A stretch of 64,000 nt of DNA, from contig CP071065.1 of the NCBI GenBank assembly GCA_017164015.1, positions 2,694,501 to 2,758,500 of the forward strand, written 5' to 3'. Made by a program: the position numbers and the translations under genes. Origin of the DNA: Nostoc sp. UHCC 0702 (GTDB lineage Bacteria; Cyanobacteriota; Cyanobacteriia; Cyanobacteriales; Nostocaceae). Shown piece after piece: positions 42,982 to 52,025 of the stretch; position 1 is the first letter of the stretch, and every line of letters starts with the position of its first letter. The notes under the pieces were generated by a model. It was not told the origin of the DNA, made no database searches, and saw nothing but the letters and a program-made list of their open reading frames with translations.

Positions 42982-43365
42982 AAATAGCAGCCTAAAATTA
43001 TTGCTTTGCTTGAGTAGCTTGGAACTGGAATGGCAAGTACAGGATTTTAGAGATTAAAGTTTTTGCTTTAAATGTTTAGCTGGTAGTAATTTGACGAATA
43101 AGTAACTTAATAGTTGCTTAATATTACTTTATGATACCTACTGGTAATTTCCTATGCCTTCACCTAATAGGGTGACTTTACCAAGCTGTGATGCATCAAC
43201 CCCTACCCTCCAGGAACGCTACGGAAACGGAGTAGGGAAAAGGTTTAAAAGCTGGTTAGTGTAGATGTTTGATGATTATCCTTGTTCTATCCTTCAACTA
43301 CTATAGTTGTCAATTTGGATACACATTCGCTTCTGAGCGTAAACTTTAACGCTACAAGTTATACT
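42982..43365. other. Intergenic region before the minisatellite
   Basis: AT-rich. It should include the promoter of the adaptor gene. A CCTACCCTCCAGGAACGCTA stretch near 43202 looks like a palindromic repeat. No gene supported. Confidence 0.35.
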
Positions 43366-43777
43366 GTTCCCGCAAGTTGTGGAACCATTCCCGTAAGTTG
43401 TGGAACCATTCCCGTAAGTTGTGGAACCGTTCCCGCAAGTTGTGGAACCGTTCCCGCAAGTTGTGGAACCATTCCCGTAAGTTGTGGAACCATTCCCGCA
43501 AGTTGTGGAACCATTCCCGTAAGTTGTGGAACCATTCCCGCAAGTTGTGGAACCATTCCCGTAAGTTGTGGAACCATTCCCGTAAGTTGTGGAACCATTC
43601 CCGCAAGTTGTGGAACCATTCCCGTAAGTTGTGGAACCATTCCCGCAAGTTGTGGAACCATTCCCGCAAGTTGTGGAACCATTCCCGTAAGTTGTGGAAC
43701 CGTTCCCGCAAGTTGTGGAACCATTCCCGTAAGTTGTGGAACCGTTCCCGCAAGTTGTGGAACCATTCCCGTAAGTT
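43366..43777. repeat. 21-bp minisatellite, 19 full copies plus a partial one
   Basis: Unit (G/A)TTCCCG(T/C)AAGTTGTGG plus AACC, exactly 21 bp, repeated head to tail without spacers. Only two positions vary: A/G at the first base and T/C at the seventh. Because 21 is a multiple of three, several frames stay open on both strands (for example SCGTIPV / SCGTIPA on plus). No frame has a convincing start and ribosome site. Confidence 0.9.
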
Positions 43778-43912
43778 ACCCGCCTGAGAATAAATTCCCA
43801 GGCTAATAGCTAAAGTCTACTGAAGTAGACTAAGGATTTTTGAAGTTATAGCAATAGCCAAGGTGGTTAGGACATCAACAGATGATAAAACCTAGACACA
43901 AAAAGGCTTTTC

Positions 43913-43962
43913 ACCCAGTCCCCAGTCCCCAGTCCCCAGTCCCCAGTCCCCAGTCCCCAGCT
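43913..43962. repeat. Short tandem repeat (CCCCAGT)
   Basis: Seven CCCCAGT units next to the end of the DUF948 gene. The same unit in the opposite orientation (GGGGACT) occurs at about 45905-45930. Confidence 0.7.
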
Positions 43963-44512
43963 ATTCCCCATCTTGGTTATACCAATCTTCCTTCGTTTCC
44001 CAATTAGAAACCTCATCGTCAGCATCATCAGTGGGGTAGGGTTCGGCTTTTGTGCGGCGATTTTCTTGCCTCAGCGCTTCTCGTTCTCGCAACGTCAGCG
44101 GCGGATTTTCGTTGATTGGCAGACGTTCAACCGTTCGCCTTGCAGGTTTTTGGCGCGTAAAGGTTTTCCACGCAGTTTTAACGCCAATAAAAATGCTGCG
44201 TGTACCTACTTGCACATTTTCAGCTTGTTTTTTAGCACTATCTAGACTTTGGTCAACTTGTTTCACGACTTGAGTAGCGCTTTTGACACCTTCACTGACA
44301 TCATCAGTTAAGCCAGTAATTTCTAAACCAGTTGTACGGATGGCATTGAGAGTAGGTGGCAACTCTCGTGAGAGCGTATCAAATAACTTTTCTGCACTGC
44401 GAGCTGCGCGGGCTAACTCCTGCAAAGCTGGTATAGCCGCCACCAAAACAGCAGTTAGACTGGTAGCGACTAAAAGTATAGATAGTCCCAGCCAAAACAG
44501 GGGATCAATCAC
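43961..44512 (-). CDS. DUF948-like membrane-anchored protein
   Basis: 183 aa. N-terminal membrane segment FWLGLSILLVATSLTAVLVAAI, followed by a long helical part (ARAARSAEKLFDTLSRELPPTLNAIRTTG ... VKQVDQSLDSAKKQAENV) as in DUF948 proteins. The last 60 residues are polar and acidic (DDADDEVSNWETKEDWYNQDGE). Probably a membrane-bound coiled coil. Third gene of a minus-strand set with a YtxH gene, 11 bp apart. Function unknown. Confidence 0.75.
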   Translation of the reverse strand: MIDPLFWLGLSILLVATSLTAVLVAAIPALQELARAARSAEKLFDTLSRELPPTLNAIRTTGLEITGLTDDVSEGVKSATQVVKQVDQSLDSAKKQAENVQVGTRSIFIGVKTAWKTFTRQKPARRTVERLPINENPPLTLREREALRQENRRTKAEPYPTDDADDEVSNWETKEDWYNQDGE

Positions 44513-44523
44513 GGTTGTGTCAT

Positions 44524-44874
44524 TTATGAGTGTTCTATTTGCTGCGGAAGAGAATCTGAGTCTTCTTGATCTTTTTGCCGCTTTAGCACTTGACTTTCAC
44601 GTTGACTAGCATCTACACCAGCTGCTAACGCTTCGCGTAGTCTCTCCAATGTCTCATCCCAGTTTCGTAGTGCGTTAGCAGACAGACGATCTGCCTGAAT
44701 TTGCACACTTGTAGATAAATCTTCTGCCAATTCTGGTAAAGCATCAGCAGATTTTCTCAAAAGTTTACGTGTTTCGCGCCCTGTGCGTGGAGCTACAAGC
44801 AAACCAGTTACAGCACCGATCGTAGCCCCTAGCATCAAACCGCCAAAAAATACTCCAGAACGGTTATTAGACAT
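44524..44874 (-). CDS. YtxH-domain protein
   Basis: 116 aa. The YtxH signature SGVFFGGLMLGATIGAVTGLLVAPRTGRETRKLLRKSADALPEL gives one glycine-rich membrane segment followed by an amphipathic helix. Usually linked to general stress. It sits 11 bp upstream of the DUF948 gene, so the two are very probably cotranscribed. Confidence 0.85.
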   Translation of the reverse strand: MSNNRSGVFFGGLMLGATIGAVTGLLVAPRTGRETRKLLRKSADALPELAEDLSTSVQIQADRLSANALRNWDETLERLREALAAGVDASQRESQVLKRQKDQEDSDSLPQQIEHS

Positions 44875-44998
44875 TTTGTTGTTTTTCTCCTTACACCCAT
44901 TTTAGGTGGGTTTCCTCCCCTTGCAAGACCTAAATGGTTGATCCGATTAAGTTATGCTGACAATCTTTGAATTAGAAATGTTGCTTTGATTTATGAAA

Positions 44999-45334
44999 TT
45001 ATTTTACAACTGTTTTTTTGCGAAATTGATACCCCCGTCTGCTAAAAGAGCGCCCCCAGAATCGTCTTCCTAGAAACAACACGTTGACAATTTGCCGCAC
45101 CTGTTGCATCTGTACCTGTAGACCTTGGTTTCCCTGGCGCAAGTTATGAATATTCTGCTGGCTAGTATAAATATTTTTGGGAGCGTTAGACAGTGCTGCA
45201 TGGGTATTACGTTCATAGAGAGTTAACTGATCTGCTATGAATGCCAGCTTTTGCTTGAGTTGCCACACTCGCCAAGCCACGTAAAGTAGTATCAACGAGA
45301 TGAGAACATTAATAACGACAACTAGAGTTACCAT
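44999..45334 (-). CDS. Small membrane-anchored coiled-coil protein
   Basis: 111 aa. One N-terminal membrane segment (VTLVVVINVLISLILLYVAW), then a polar helix (LKQKLAFIADQLTLYERNTHAALSNAPKNI, QQNIHNLRQGNQGLQVQMQQV) and a very basic tail (RRFWGRSFSRRGYQFRKKTVVK). No family recognised with certainty. Same strand as YtxH/DUF948 and 124 bp upstream, so possibly the same transcription unit. Confidence 0.6.
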   Translation of the reverse strand: MVTLVVVINVLISLILLYVAWRVWQLKQKLAFIADQLTLYERNTHAALSNAPKNIYTSQQNIHNLRQGNQGLQVQMQQVRQIVNVLFLGRRFWGRSFSRRGYQFRKKTVVK

Positions 45335-46201
45335 TGTTTACCTTTGCCAACTCAGCTAGTAAGAATTGTTCGATGGGCTACTGACTTGGTTCTGACTTCA
45401 CTCTAACAACAGTACTGTCAACGCAGAACACGTGAGTGCCCCATGAGGGGGAAGTCAAAAGTCTAAAAAATATAGGACTTACGCACATTGTCATATTTTT
45501 TTCTTTGTGGGTTGTCAATAGTCAAAAGTCAATAGTCCAAAAAAGCTTGATTTTTGACCATTGACTCTTGACTATTGATACACGTCGCCAAAAATATGTC
45601 TGCCAGTTGCGTAAGTCCTGAAATATTACACTCCCTGGCTTTGGCGATCGCATCTGAAATTTTGCCCATACTTTATATACATATTAGTATTTTTGTCAAT
45701 GCGTAAATTAGAGCTATTTTTAAGTATCAAAGATCAGTTAGTTAGGGTGCGGGCGTTGGGGGAAAGCGATCGCCCCAACACTTGCACCGCTACCGCTGCC
45801 TTGGTGCTGCCAAGTGCAGATACTGACAGGCTGGGAGACATCCAAATATTAAAACCACTCTATAGCAATCCGATTTGATTTCTGAATCACTCGTAGAGGT
45901 AAGGGACTGGGGACTGGGGACTGGGGACTGGGAAGAAGGAATAAAGGTGTACTGAGTTTTGTTCTTAAATCAAATATGAGTCCTATAGAACGTTTAGAAG
46001 CTGTGGTTGTGCTGCATGAAGCCGCTGAAAAAATTTGCTTATTTTCACATAGTTTAGTTTTTTCCTACCTACTTATTTACTAAGCTTGGGTCTTGAAATA
46101 GCAAAGTAGGAAAGGTAGGATATTTCGCCAAAATATTCGCTATTTTCCCTTAACTGTCTTATCTGTCCTTGCTTTTTGATTATGCTTTTAATAATATAAA
46201 C
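45335..46201. other. Repeat-rich intergenic region
   Basis: Holds a family D MITE (45474-45619), a GGGGACT tandem tract (about 45905-45930) and two short open frames (from about 45699 and 45977) that I could not support. The right end leads to the TerB-like gene. Confidence 0.4.
45474..45619. repeat. MITE family D, copy 2
   Basis: Ends AGGACTTACGCA and TGCGTAAGTCCT are inverted repeats. The interior has AGTCAATAGTC and GACTATTGA arms forming a long stem around AAAAAAGCTTGATTTTT. 146 bp. This intact copy explains the interrupted one at 7489-7900. Confidence 0.65.
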
Positions 46202-46726
46202 ATGCAATCATTCACAGAAAATCCCAATTTAGAAATAAAAGTTATGTCTGACATCAAAAAGCTTGGTCAATCTTGGATATTTAACTGGTTCTTTGGTTTT
46301 CAGAATATCCCTACAGATGAAGATTGTTGCATTTATATGAAATCAGTTTTATGTTGCGCTAAAGGAGATGGTGTTCTTTCACCAGAAGAGAAGAATTGGG
46401 CTATTGGATTTTGTGCAGCTTGGGGAGTAGCAGACTGGGTGATTGAAGAGCTAAAAGCATATGAGGCAGATGAAGATTTAAAAGAAGTCATTGCTCGCTC
46501 TCCTCAGGTCTCCATAGCACAGAGAGATTTACTTCTCACTACTATTAGGGCTTGTGCTGCTGATGGAGAAATTAATGAAAAAGAAAAAGCAAAAATTCTG
46601 GAAATGGCTTCTATTATTGGGGTAAAAGAAGAGATAGTAGACCAGTTAGAGCAGCTACAACAAGAAGAAGTGGCACTACGGCAAAAGCGCATTAAGCTTT
46701 TATATCCAGAGAAAAGCCCCTATTAA
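46202..46726 (+). CDS. TerB-like domain protein
   Basis: 174 aa from ATG 46202; ATG 46244 is a possible shorter start, and the frame opens at a TTG 33 bp upstream. The TerB-like helical repeat is in DEDCCIYMKSVLCCAKGDGVLSPEEKNWAIGFCAAWG and again in RDLLLTTIRACAADGEINEKEKAKILEMASIIG: two acidic loops (AKGDGVLSPEE, AADGEINEKE) resembling metal-binding TerB sites. Linked in other systems to stress or phage response; role here unknown. Confidence 0.75.
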   Translation: MQSFTENPNLEIKVMSDIKKLGQSWIFNWFFGFQNIPTDEDCCIYMKSVLCCAKGDGVLSPEEKNWAIGFCAAWGVADWVIEELKAYEADEDLKEVIARSPQVSIAQRDLLLTTIRACAADGEINEKEKAKILEMASIIGVKEEIVDQLEQLQQEEVALRQKRIKLLYPEKSPY

Positions 46727-46738
46727 TAATGGACACTA

Positions 46739-46915
46739 AGAGGTTGTTTGAAAAGTCTAATTTATTACTGCCTTGGCGACTAGAAGTCGCGGCTACACGA
46801 GACAAAACCCACCTGCGTGGGTTTCAAACCCTTGCTTTTGCCTTAGTCCGCGCAGGCGGACGAGAGTTTGTGTAGTAGCGAATTATATTCGCCCAAAACT
46901 TTTCAAACAACCTCT
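46739..46915. repeat. MITE family A, copy 4
   Basis: AGAGGTTGTTTGAAAAGTC at the left and ACTTTTCAAACAACCTCT at the right are perfect inverted partners over 18 bp. The body is as in copy 3 (TGGCGACTAGAAGTCGCGG, TAGTCCGCGCAGGCGGACG, GTAGCGAATTATATTCGCCC). Inserted 12 bp after the TerB gene. Confidence 0.75.
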
Positions 46916-47137
46916 AAAATGTAGGTTGAGTGAAGCGAAGCGCAACCCAACAAAATCCTGACACTGTTGGGTTACTACTTTTCTACTTCACTGAAACGTA
47001 TTGTGCTATATTTACAAATTTTGCAGAATCATGCCATGATTCTGCAACTGCTAATTTTGAATTCTTCATATTTTCTGAACAGTTTTGGGCAACATTGCTC
47101 ATGAAGCAGCCCCCATTTTGGACGCCACTTTTGCAGT
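46916..47137. other. Intergenic region
   Basis: Includes a GCAACCCAACAAAATCCTGACACTGTTGGGTT hairpin-like pair (AACCCAACA / TGTTGGGTT, about 46943-46974) and an AGAATCATGCCATGATTCT palindrome near 47026, common dispersed repeats. No gene supported. Confidence 0.4.
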
Positions 47138-47431
47138 CTATTTTGTCAGCTTCCTCTGATTGACAGCTTGCCGAAAACCCAGCACAAGCAAGATATTTGC
47201 CAGCGTCAAAAATACTTCTGCACTGCCATGCAGCCAATCCACATTTGCCAAAGACTTGCCGTAATGTAGTTGGGCGTAAATTCCCGCTGGAATGGTAATG
47301 GCGACAAACACCAGCGTACCGTAAAATCCATACAAGGCTAAACGTGGCATTTGCTGACTACGGCTAATAAACCACAAGAAACCCAAATAGGGAAACAGGG
47401 AAAGAGCAAACAGGGTTTCTTTAGATATCAT
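47138..47431 (-). CDS. DUF3593 membrane protein
   Basis: 97 aa, three membrane segments (LFALSLFPYLGFLWFISRS; LYGFYGTLVFVAITIPAGIY; AEVFLTLANILLVLGFRQAV). Matches the small cyanobacterial/plastid DUF3593 family. It overlaps the DUF2499 gene by 4 bp, the normal pairing in cyanobacteria. Probably thylakoid or plasma membrane; function unknown. Confidence 0.8.
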   Translation of the reverse strand: MISKETLFALSLFPYLGFLWFISRSQQMPRLALYGFYGTLVFVAITIPAGIYAQLHYGKSLANVDWLHGSAEVFLTLANILLVLGFRQAVNQRKLTK

Positions 47432-47775
47432 CTTTCTGATTTAATAGGTTTTGGCTCAACAGTATCAATTGCAGAGTTAGTAGATTTGGTGGAACGCCAG
47501 ATCCACACTGCTGCTGCCCAAAGGGTAAAATTACCAACTAAAGTCATGGTAGCTTGCAGCGTCACCAGCCATTCTAAAGATTCAGCATTGTCGAAATAAT
47601 GCCAGGTACAAGCGCACATGGCACTAACTAAAGCTGGTAACATGGCAAAGGATAGTCCCCACCAACTGCGGTTACCAGTGAGTTCGCCGTAAGTCCAGAT
47701 TAACCAAATAGCGGCAATCCACTCTATAACGCTAGAAACATGAATAATCCAAGTGGGAATTGAAAGAGCGTGCAT
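47428..47775 (-). CDS. DUF2499 membrane protein
   Basis: 115 aa with three membrane segments. Starts MHALSIPTWIIHVSSVIEWIAAIWLIWTYGE, then WWGLSFAMLPALVSAMCACTWHYF and LEWLVTLQATMTLVGNFTLWAAAVWIW, which fits DUF2499. Its stop overlaps the DUF3593 start, so the proteins are made together and may form a complex. Conserved in cyanobacteria and plant chloroplasts. Confidence 0.82.
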   Translation of the reverse strand: MHALSIPTWIIHVSSVIEWIAAIWLIWTYGELTGNRSWWGLSFAMLPALVSAMCACTWHYFDNAESLEWLVTLQATMTLVGNFTLWAAAVWIWRSTKSTNSAIDTVEPKPIKSER

Positions 47776-47835
47776 GGTTGTCAGTTGTCAGTTGTTAGTT
47801 GTCAGTTGTCAGTTGTCAGTTGTCAGTGGTGAGTT
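47776..47835. repeat. Short tandem repeat (TTGTCAG)
   Basis: Seven to eight units of the TTGTCAG / TTGTTAG type directly before the DUF2499 start codon on the other strand. Confidence 0.7.
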
Positions 47836-47954
47836 GTTAGTTGTACCCTTGTTTCTTGAGCTTCCCACAAGCAAATTGATCTTTTTTTGGTAGGATGACG
47901 GACATCTCGTCAACTATATAGAAAAAAGTTGATAATCTAAATCCAAAATCTCAA

Positions 47955-49016
47955 ATGGCAAAGATGCGGGCGTTATTGTCTGGGTATTACGGTAAAGGGA
48001 ATGGTGGTGACGAAGCTTTGTTGGCGACGCTTTTGCAAATGCTACCATCTCATGTCACACCTGTGGTGCTTTCTGGTAATCCAGAACAAACTCGCGATCG
48101 CTATAATGTAGAAACCTACAACCGCATGGCTCCTTTAGCTGTACTGCAAGCTTTACGCTCTTGTGATGCCTTGATTTGGGGCGGTGGCAGTTTAATGCAA
48201 GATGTTACTAGTACCATCAGCCCATTTTATTACGGGGGACTGATGGCATTAGCTCAGAAAATGAATTTAAAAACCGTTGCTTGGGCGCAAGGTATTGGGC
48301 CATTACTGCGTCCACAAACTCGTTGGTTGGCGCGGCAAAACTTTGCTGGTTGTATTAAAGTTAGTGTACGCGATCGCGCCAGTGCTGCTTTATTATCTAA
48401 TTGGCAGATTCCTTGTATCATCGCTCCAGACCCAGTTTGGGCATTGGAATCTCAACCAGTACCAGGACTTTGGGATTTACCTGCGCCGAGAGTTGCAGTC
48501 ACATTGCGATCGCATCCCCAACTTACACCAGCACGTTTAGCAAACCTAACTCGCGCTTTAGTAGATTTTCAAAAAGCCACACAAGCCTTTATTATACTAC
48601 TACCATTTCAAAAAAGTGAAGATTTAAGCATCGCCGAAGCGATTCAACCGCACCTTCAAGATGTGAGCAAGATTTTATCTCTGGAAGATCCACAACTTTT
48701 AAAAGGTGTATTTCGCGGCGTAGAAATGGCAATTGGAATGCGCCTACACAGTTTGATTATGGCAGCCGCTGAAGGTTGTCGCTGTTTTGCTCTCAGTTAT
48801 GACCCTAAAGTAAATCGGCTGATGGAAGAATTAGCCATACCTGGCTGGGACTTGGCAACTTTACCAGATGACACTAATTTAATTGGTAAAACTTGGATAG
48901 AACATTATGCTAATGGCGATCCATTATCGCCAGAACAAATTCAATCTTTGGTAGATAGAGCATTAATGCATCGTGAGTTGTTGAACGAAGCTTTAAGTTA
49001 TATCAAGTTCGGCTAA
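47955..49016 (+). CDS. csaB: Polysaccharide pyruvyl transferase CsaB
   Basis: 353 aa. Start LLSGYYGKGNGGDEALLATLLQMLP, then the core ALIWGGGSLMQDVTSTISPFYYG and late VEMAIGMRLHSLIMAAAEG with the conserved His, all typical of CsaB. The enzyme adds pyruvyl ketals to cell-wall polysaccharide, in other bacteria to anchor S-layer proteins. The last five codons (YIKFG) and the stop lie inside a family C MITE that starts at 49000, so the native C-terminus has been altered slightly. Confidence 0.9.
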   Translation: MAKMRALLSGYYGKGNGGDEALLATLLQMLPSHVTPVVLSGNPEQTRDRYNVETYNRMAPLAVLQALRSCDALIWGGGSLMQDVTSTISPFYYGGLMALAQKMNLKTVAWAQGIGPLLRPQTRWLARQNFAGCIKVSVRDRASAALLSNWQIPCIIAPDPVWALESQPVPGLWDLPAPRVAVTLRSHPQLTPARLANLTRALVDFQKATQAFIILLPFQKSEDLSIAEAIQPHLQDVSKILSLEDPQLLKGVFRGVEMAIGMRLHSLIMAAAEGCRCFALSYDPKVNRLMEELAIPGWDLATLPDDTNLIGKTWIEHYANGDPLSPEQIQSLVDRALMHRELLNEALSYIKFG

Positions 49017-49141
49017 TTACTTACGATATAGTCGGTTTGCCTGGTAATAGGTAATTGGTAATTGGTGATTGTTTTTTACTATTACCCATTACCCATTACC
49101 CATTACCAACCCCCACAGGTATCATAAGTGTTTAAACGAAC
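49000..49141. repeat. MITE family C, copy 2
   Basis: The left end is identical over 40 bp to the copy at 31165 (starts ATATCAAGTTCGGCTAATTA). The right end matches over ATCATAAGTGTTTAAACGAA and stops before the terminal ATGATAT. The interior has GGTAATTGGTAATTGG and complementary ACCCATTACCCATT. It overlaps the csaB 3' end. Confidence 0.65.
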
Positions 49142-49256
49142 CTTTAACTGATTAAATCTAATATTTTAAAGATTACGGAATGGGTGTTTGCCCTTTTGTA
49201 GTTCTTGGAAAACTGAATTATAACCATCTGTAAAGCTAAGAACTCGGAGTGGGTAA

Positions 49257-50570
49257 ATGGCAGAACAAAGCCTAAATGACTTTAACAGACAAATCCTGCA
49301 ACAACGCTACGAAATCCAACAGCAGTTAGGTAAAAAAGCCGGAAGACGCACTTTATTAGCCCATGACCTAGAAACTCAGCAATTAGTGATTATCAAACTG
49401 CTCACCTTTAGCAGTGATTTTGCTTGGGAAGATTTAAAGCTATTTGAACGGGAAGCTGAAACGCTCAAAGCAATTGATCATCCTGCCATTCCTCGTTATT
49501 TAGATTATTTTGAATTAAATTCATCTAGCAATAGAGGTTATGCCCTAGTCCAGAGCTATGTCAAAGGTCAATCTCTGGAAGAATATATGACAACAGGGCG
49601 GAAGTTTAGGGAAACTGAAATTAAAAAAATTGCCAAATCACTGTTAGAAATCCTAACTTATTTACATGGGCGACAACCGCCAATCATTCACCGCGACATC
49701 AAACCCAGCAATATTATTTTGGTATCTTCAGGTAATAGTGTTGATCAAGTTTACTTGGTAGATTTCGGTTCTGTGCAAACCTTGGCATCCAAAGCTGGTA
49801 AGACAGTAACGGTTGTAGGTACTTATGGATATATGCCTCCAGAGCAATTTGGCGGCTATGCAACGCCTGCTTCTGACCTTTATAGTTTAGGCGCTACACT
49901 CATCGCTTTAGCAACAGGAATCCATCCTGCTGATTTACCCCAGAAAAATCTGCGGATTACTTTTAAAGATGCTGTTAACCTCAGTCCTGCATTAATCGAT
50001 TGGTTGGAGTGGCTAACTGAACCGAGTTTAGAGCGACGTTTGACATCTGCATCAGCAGCTTTGACCGCATTGAAAACAGGGCAAATTAGAACTACCTCAA
50101 AGTCAGCGGTTCGTCGGAATCAGCCAGTGAACACCTTAAGTTTATTCTGGAATGCCATCTGGCGCAGCACGGTGATCGGTGGCATTGTTGTAGCCATGAG
50201 TGCAGCTCTATACAGTACAGTTGTCATTCCTGTAACAGGAAGCTATATGGGGCTACAAATTGGTGCTTTTGTTGGTTTTCCTATCGCTTTTGTTAATGGT
50301 TTTGTAGTCGGAATCATTACACGGTTGTTCTTTTTCCCCTTGAAAAATCCCCACTTGCATCAGCAGACAGTCAGCATCATCAGCACCATCCTGGGGATGA
50401 GTATTGCTGTAATTAGTTTCAAATCCTTAAGTTTTACCAATATTAATTCGTTATTTATAGAAAATCTGTTCTGGGTAATTGCACCCTCAATCATCACTGG
50501 GCTAGGTATGGGAACAGCTAGCAAGTTTATTGCTCAGTGGTATGAAAAACAACACCATATTAATTTGTAA
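49257..50570 (+). CDS. Membrane-anchored Ser/Thr protein kinase
   Basis: 437 aa. Kinase domain about 15-275: QQRYEIQQQLGKKAGRRT as a modified Gly loop, VIIKLL (ATP Lys), FEREAETLK (Glu), IHRDIKPSNIIL (catalytic loop), LVDFGSVQTL (DFG), GTYGYMPPEQFGG (activation segment). All key residues are present. The C-terminal 140 residues have four membrane segments (VIGGIVVAMSAALYSTVVIP; LQIGAFVGFPIAFVNGFVVGII; and others). The following kinase gene starts 19 bp later and is a paralog, pointing to tandem duplication. Confidence 0.9.
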   Translation: MAEQSLNDFNRQILQQRYEIQQQLGKKAGRRTLLAHDLETQQLVIIKLLTFSSDFAWEDLKLFEREAETLKAIDHPAIPRYLDYFELNSSSNRGYALVQSYVKGQSLEEYMTTGRKFRETEIKKIAKSLLEILTYLHGRQPPIIHRDIKPSNIILVSSGNSVDQVYLVDFGSVQTLASKAGKTVTVVGTYGYMPPEQFGGYATPASDLYSLGATLIALATGIHPADLPQKNLRITFKDAVNLSPALIDWLEWLTEPSLERRLTSASAALTALKTGQIRTTSKSAVRRNQPVNTLSLFWNAIWRSTVIGGIVVAMSAALYSTVVIPVTGSYMGLQIGAFVGFPIAFVNGFVVGIITRLFFFPLKNPHLHQQTVSIISTILGMSIAVISFKSLSFTNINSLFIENLFWVIAPSIITGLGMGTASKFIAQWYEKQHHINL

Positions 50571-50589
50571 TTCGTAATTCGTAATTAAA

Positions 50590-51972
50590 ATGAACAACGA
50601 GATATTAAATGGACGCTATCAAGTCCAACGACAACTCGGACGAGAAACCGGTAGGCGGACTCTGTTAGCTTTTGACTTACACACTTCACAACAGGTAGTA
50701 GTGAAACTGCTGTACTTGGGGCAAGATTTCGACTGGCAAGATTTAAAGCTGTTTGAACGGGAAGCGGAGACTTTAAAAACTCTTGACCATCCATCGATTC
50801 CTCGCTATCTCGATTACTTTGAACTAGATACACCCAACGATAAAGGCTTTGGTTTGGTGCAAAGTTATGTAGAGGGAAAATCTTTAGAAGAACATTTACA
50901 GGCGGGACGGACGTTTAGTGAAGCTGAAGTCAAAGAATTAGCGCGATCGCTATTATCAATTCTCTCTTATTTACACCAAAAGCAACCACCTGTGATTCAT
51001 CGTGATATTAAACCGAGTAATATTCTGCTCACAAATCGTTCTGGTAATAGTATTGGTGAGGTATATTTAGTTGATTTTGGCTCTGTGCAAACTTTAGCAG
51101 CCCAAGAAGGCGGCACAATTACAGTTGTGGGTACATATGGATATATGCCTCCAGAACAATTTGGAGGTCGTACAACTCCCGCCTCAGACCTCTACAGTTT
51201 GGGTGCAACTTTAATTTATTTAGTTACAGGGCTACATCCTACAGAACTACCACAGCAGGAGTTACAAATTCAATTTCGTCAGTCTGTGAATCTCAGTTTG
51301 GAGTTTGCTGATTGGTTGGAGTCGATGACTCAACCAAGTCTAGAACAGAGATTTTCAGGTGTAGAAGCAGCGATACAAGCATTGGAGAAACCCCAACCCA
51401 GAAATCAAGAATTAGTGGTAGCAAAACAACCTTTAAAACAGCCACTAGGTAGCAAAATTCGCTTAATTATAACTCCTGATACTTTAGAAATTATTCTGCC
51501 ACCCAAAGGCTTTGGAATTTCTTTAATAGCGTTCATTTCTTTGATTACACCCATAGCATTGGGATTTTATTTTTTCAGGTTTGGATATGCACCCATTACG
51601 CCAGAAGGACAACGAATTGCCTTTTTCATCCAAATTGTAGCGATCACTTTGTTGACAACTGCTATTATTTGGGGATTTGGCAAATGCACTCGCCTCAAAA
51701 TTGACTCGCAAAAGCTGGAGTTGATCAACGATTTTATAGGAATTCAATGGTATGGTTATTCATTATTTAGGCAAAATATATCTCAAGTGAACCTCACAAA
51801 CTTAAGGTACACTAAGTTGCGTACTCAGTCTTTATCTTTGAGTTACCAAGGTTCTACATATTATCTTGATAGTTATAGTGATTTGACTGTTGCAGAACAG
51901 GAATGGTTGGCGCAAATACTCAGTCATTGGCTGGGTTTACCAGTGATTGACACAAAAGTGATCAGCTTTTAA
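50590..51972 (+). CDS. Ser/Thr protein kinase with C-terminal membrane pair
   Basis: 460 aa. Kinase domain about 8-265, strongly similar to the upstream kinase: GRYQVQRQLGRETGRRT, VVVKLL, FEREAETLK, VIHRDIKPSNILL, LVDFGSVQTL, GTYGYMPPEQFGG. The C-terminal part differs: two membrane segments (FGISLIAFISLITPIALGFYF; IAFFIQIVAITLLTTAIIWGF) followed by a strand-rich cytoplasmic part (LKIDSQKLELIND ... SQVNLTNLRYTK). Probably in one operon with the upstream kinase; the pair may phosphorylate each other. Targets unknown. Confidence 0.9.
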   Translation: MNNEILNGRYQVQRQLGRETGRRTLLAFDLHTSQQVVVKLLYLGQDFDWQDLKLFEREAETLKTLDHPSIPRYLDYFELDTPNDKGFGLVQSYVEGKSLEEHLQAGRTFSEAEVKELARSLLSILSYLHQKQPPVIHRDIKPSNILLTNRSGNSIGEVYLVDFGSVQTLAAQEGGTITVVGTYGYMPPEQFGGRTTPASDLYSLGATLIYLVTGLHPTELPQQELQIQFRQSVNLSLEFADWLESMTQPSLEQRFSGVEAAIQALEKPQPRNQELVVAKQPLKQPLGSKIRLIITPDTLEIILPPKGFGISLIAFISLITPIALGFYFFRFGYAPITPEGQRIAFFIQIVAITLLTTAIIWGFGKCTRLKIDSQKLELINDFIGIQWYGYSLFRQNISQVNLTNLRYTKLRTQSLSLSYQGSTYYLDSYSDLTVAEQEWLAQILSHWLGLPVIDTKVISF

Positions 51973-52025
51973 GTTGCATATATTCTCGTGTCAGCTGATG
52001 ACAGTTTACGGTCATCAGCTATGAG

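Noticed and set aside
43366..43777. CRISPR array
   Set aside because: The units are contiguous 21-bp repeats without unique spacers, and no cas gene is present.
43282..43806. Long plus-strand frame encoding (P-A/V-S-C-G-T-I) repeats, and minus-strand frames encoding VPQLAG or REWFHNL repeats
   Set aside because: All follow from the 21-bp period of the minisatellite; no start with a ribosome site, and several frames are equally open.
45699..45878. Possible 59-aa protein starting MRKLELFLSIKDQLVRV
   Set aside because: No family, no ribosome site, inside a repeat-rich gap. Could be a remnant, but the evidence is too thin.
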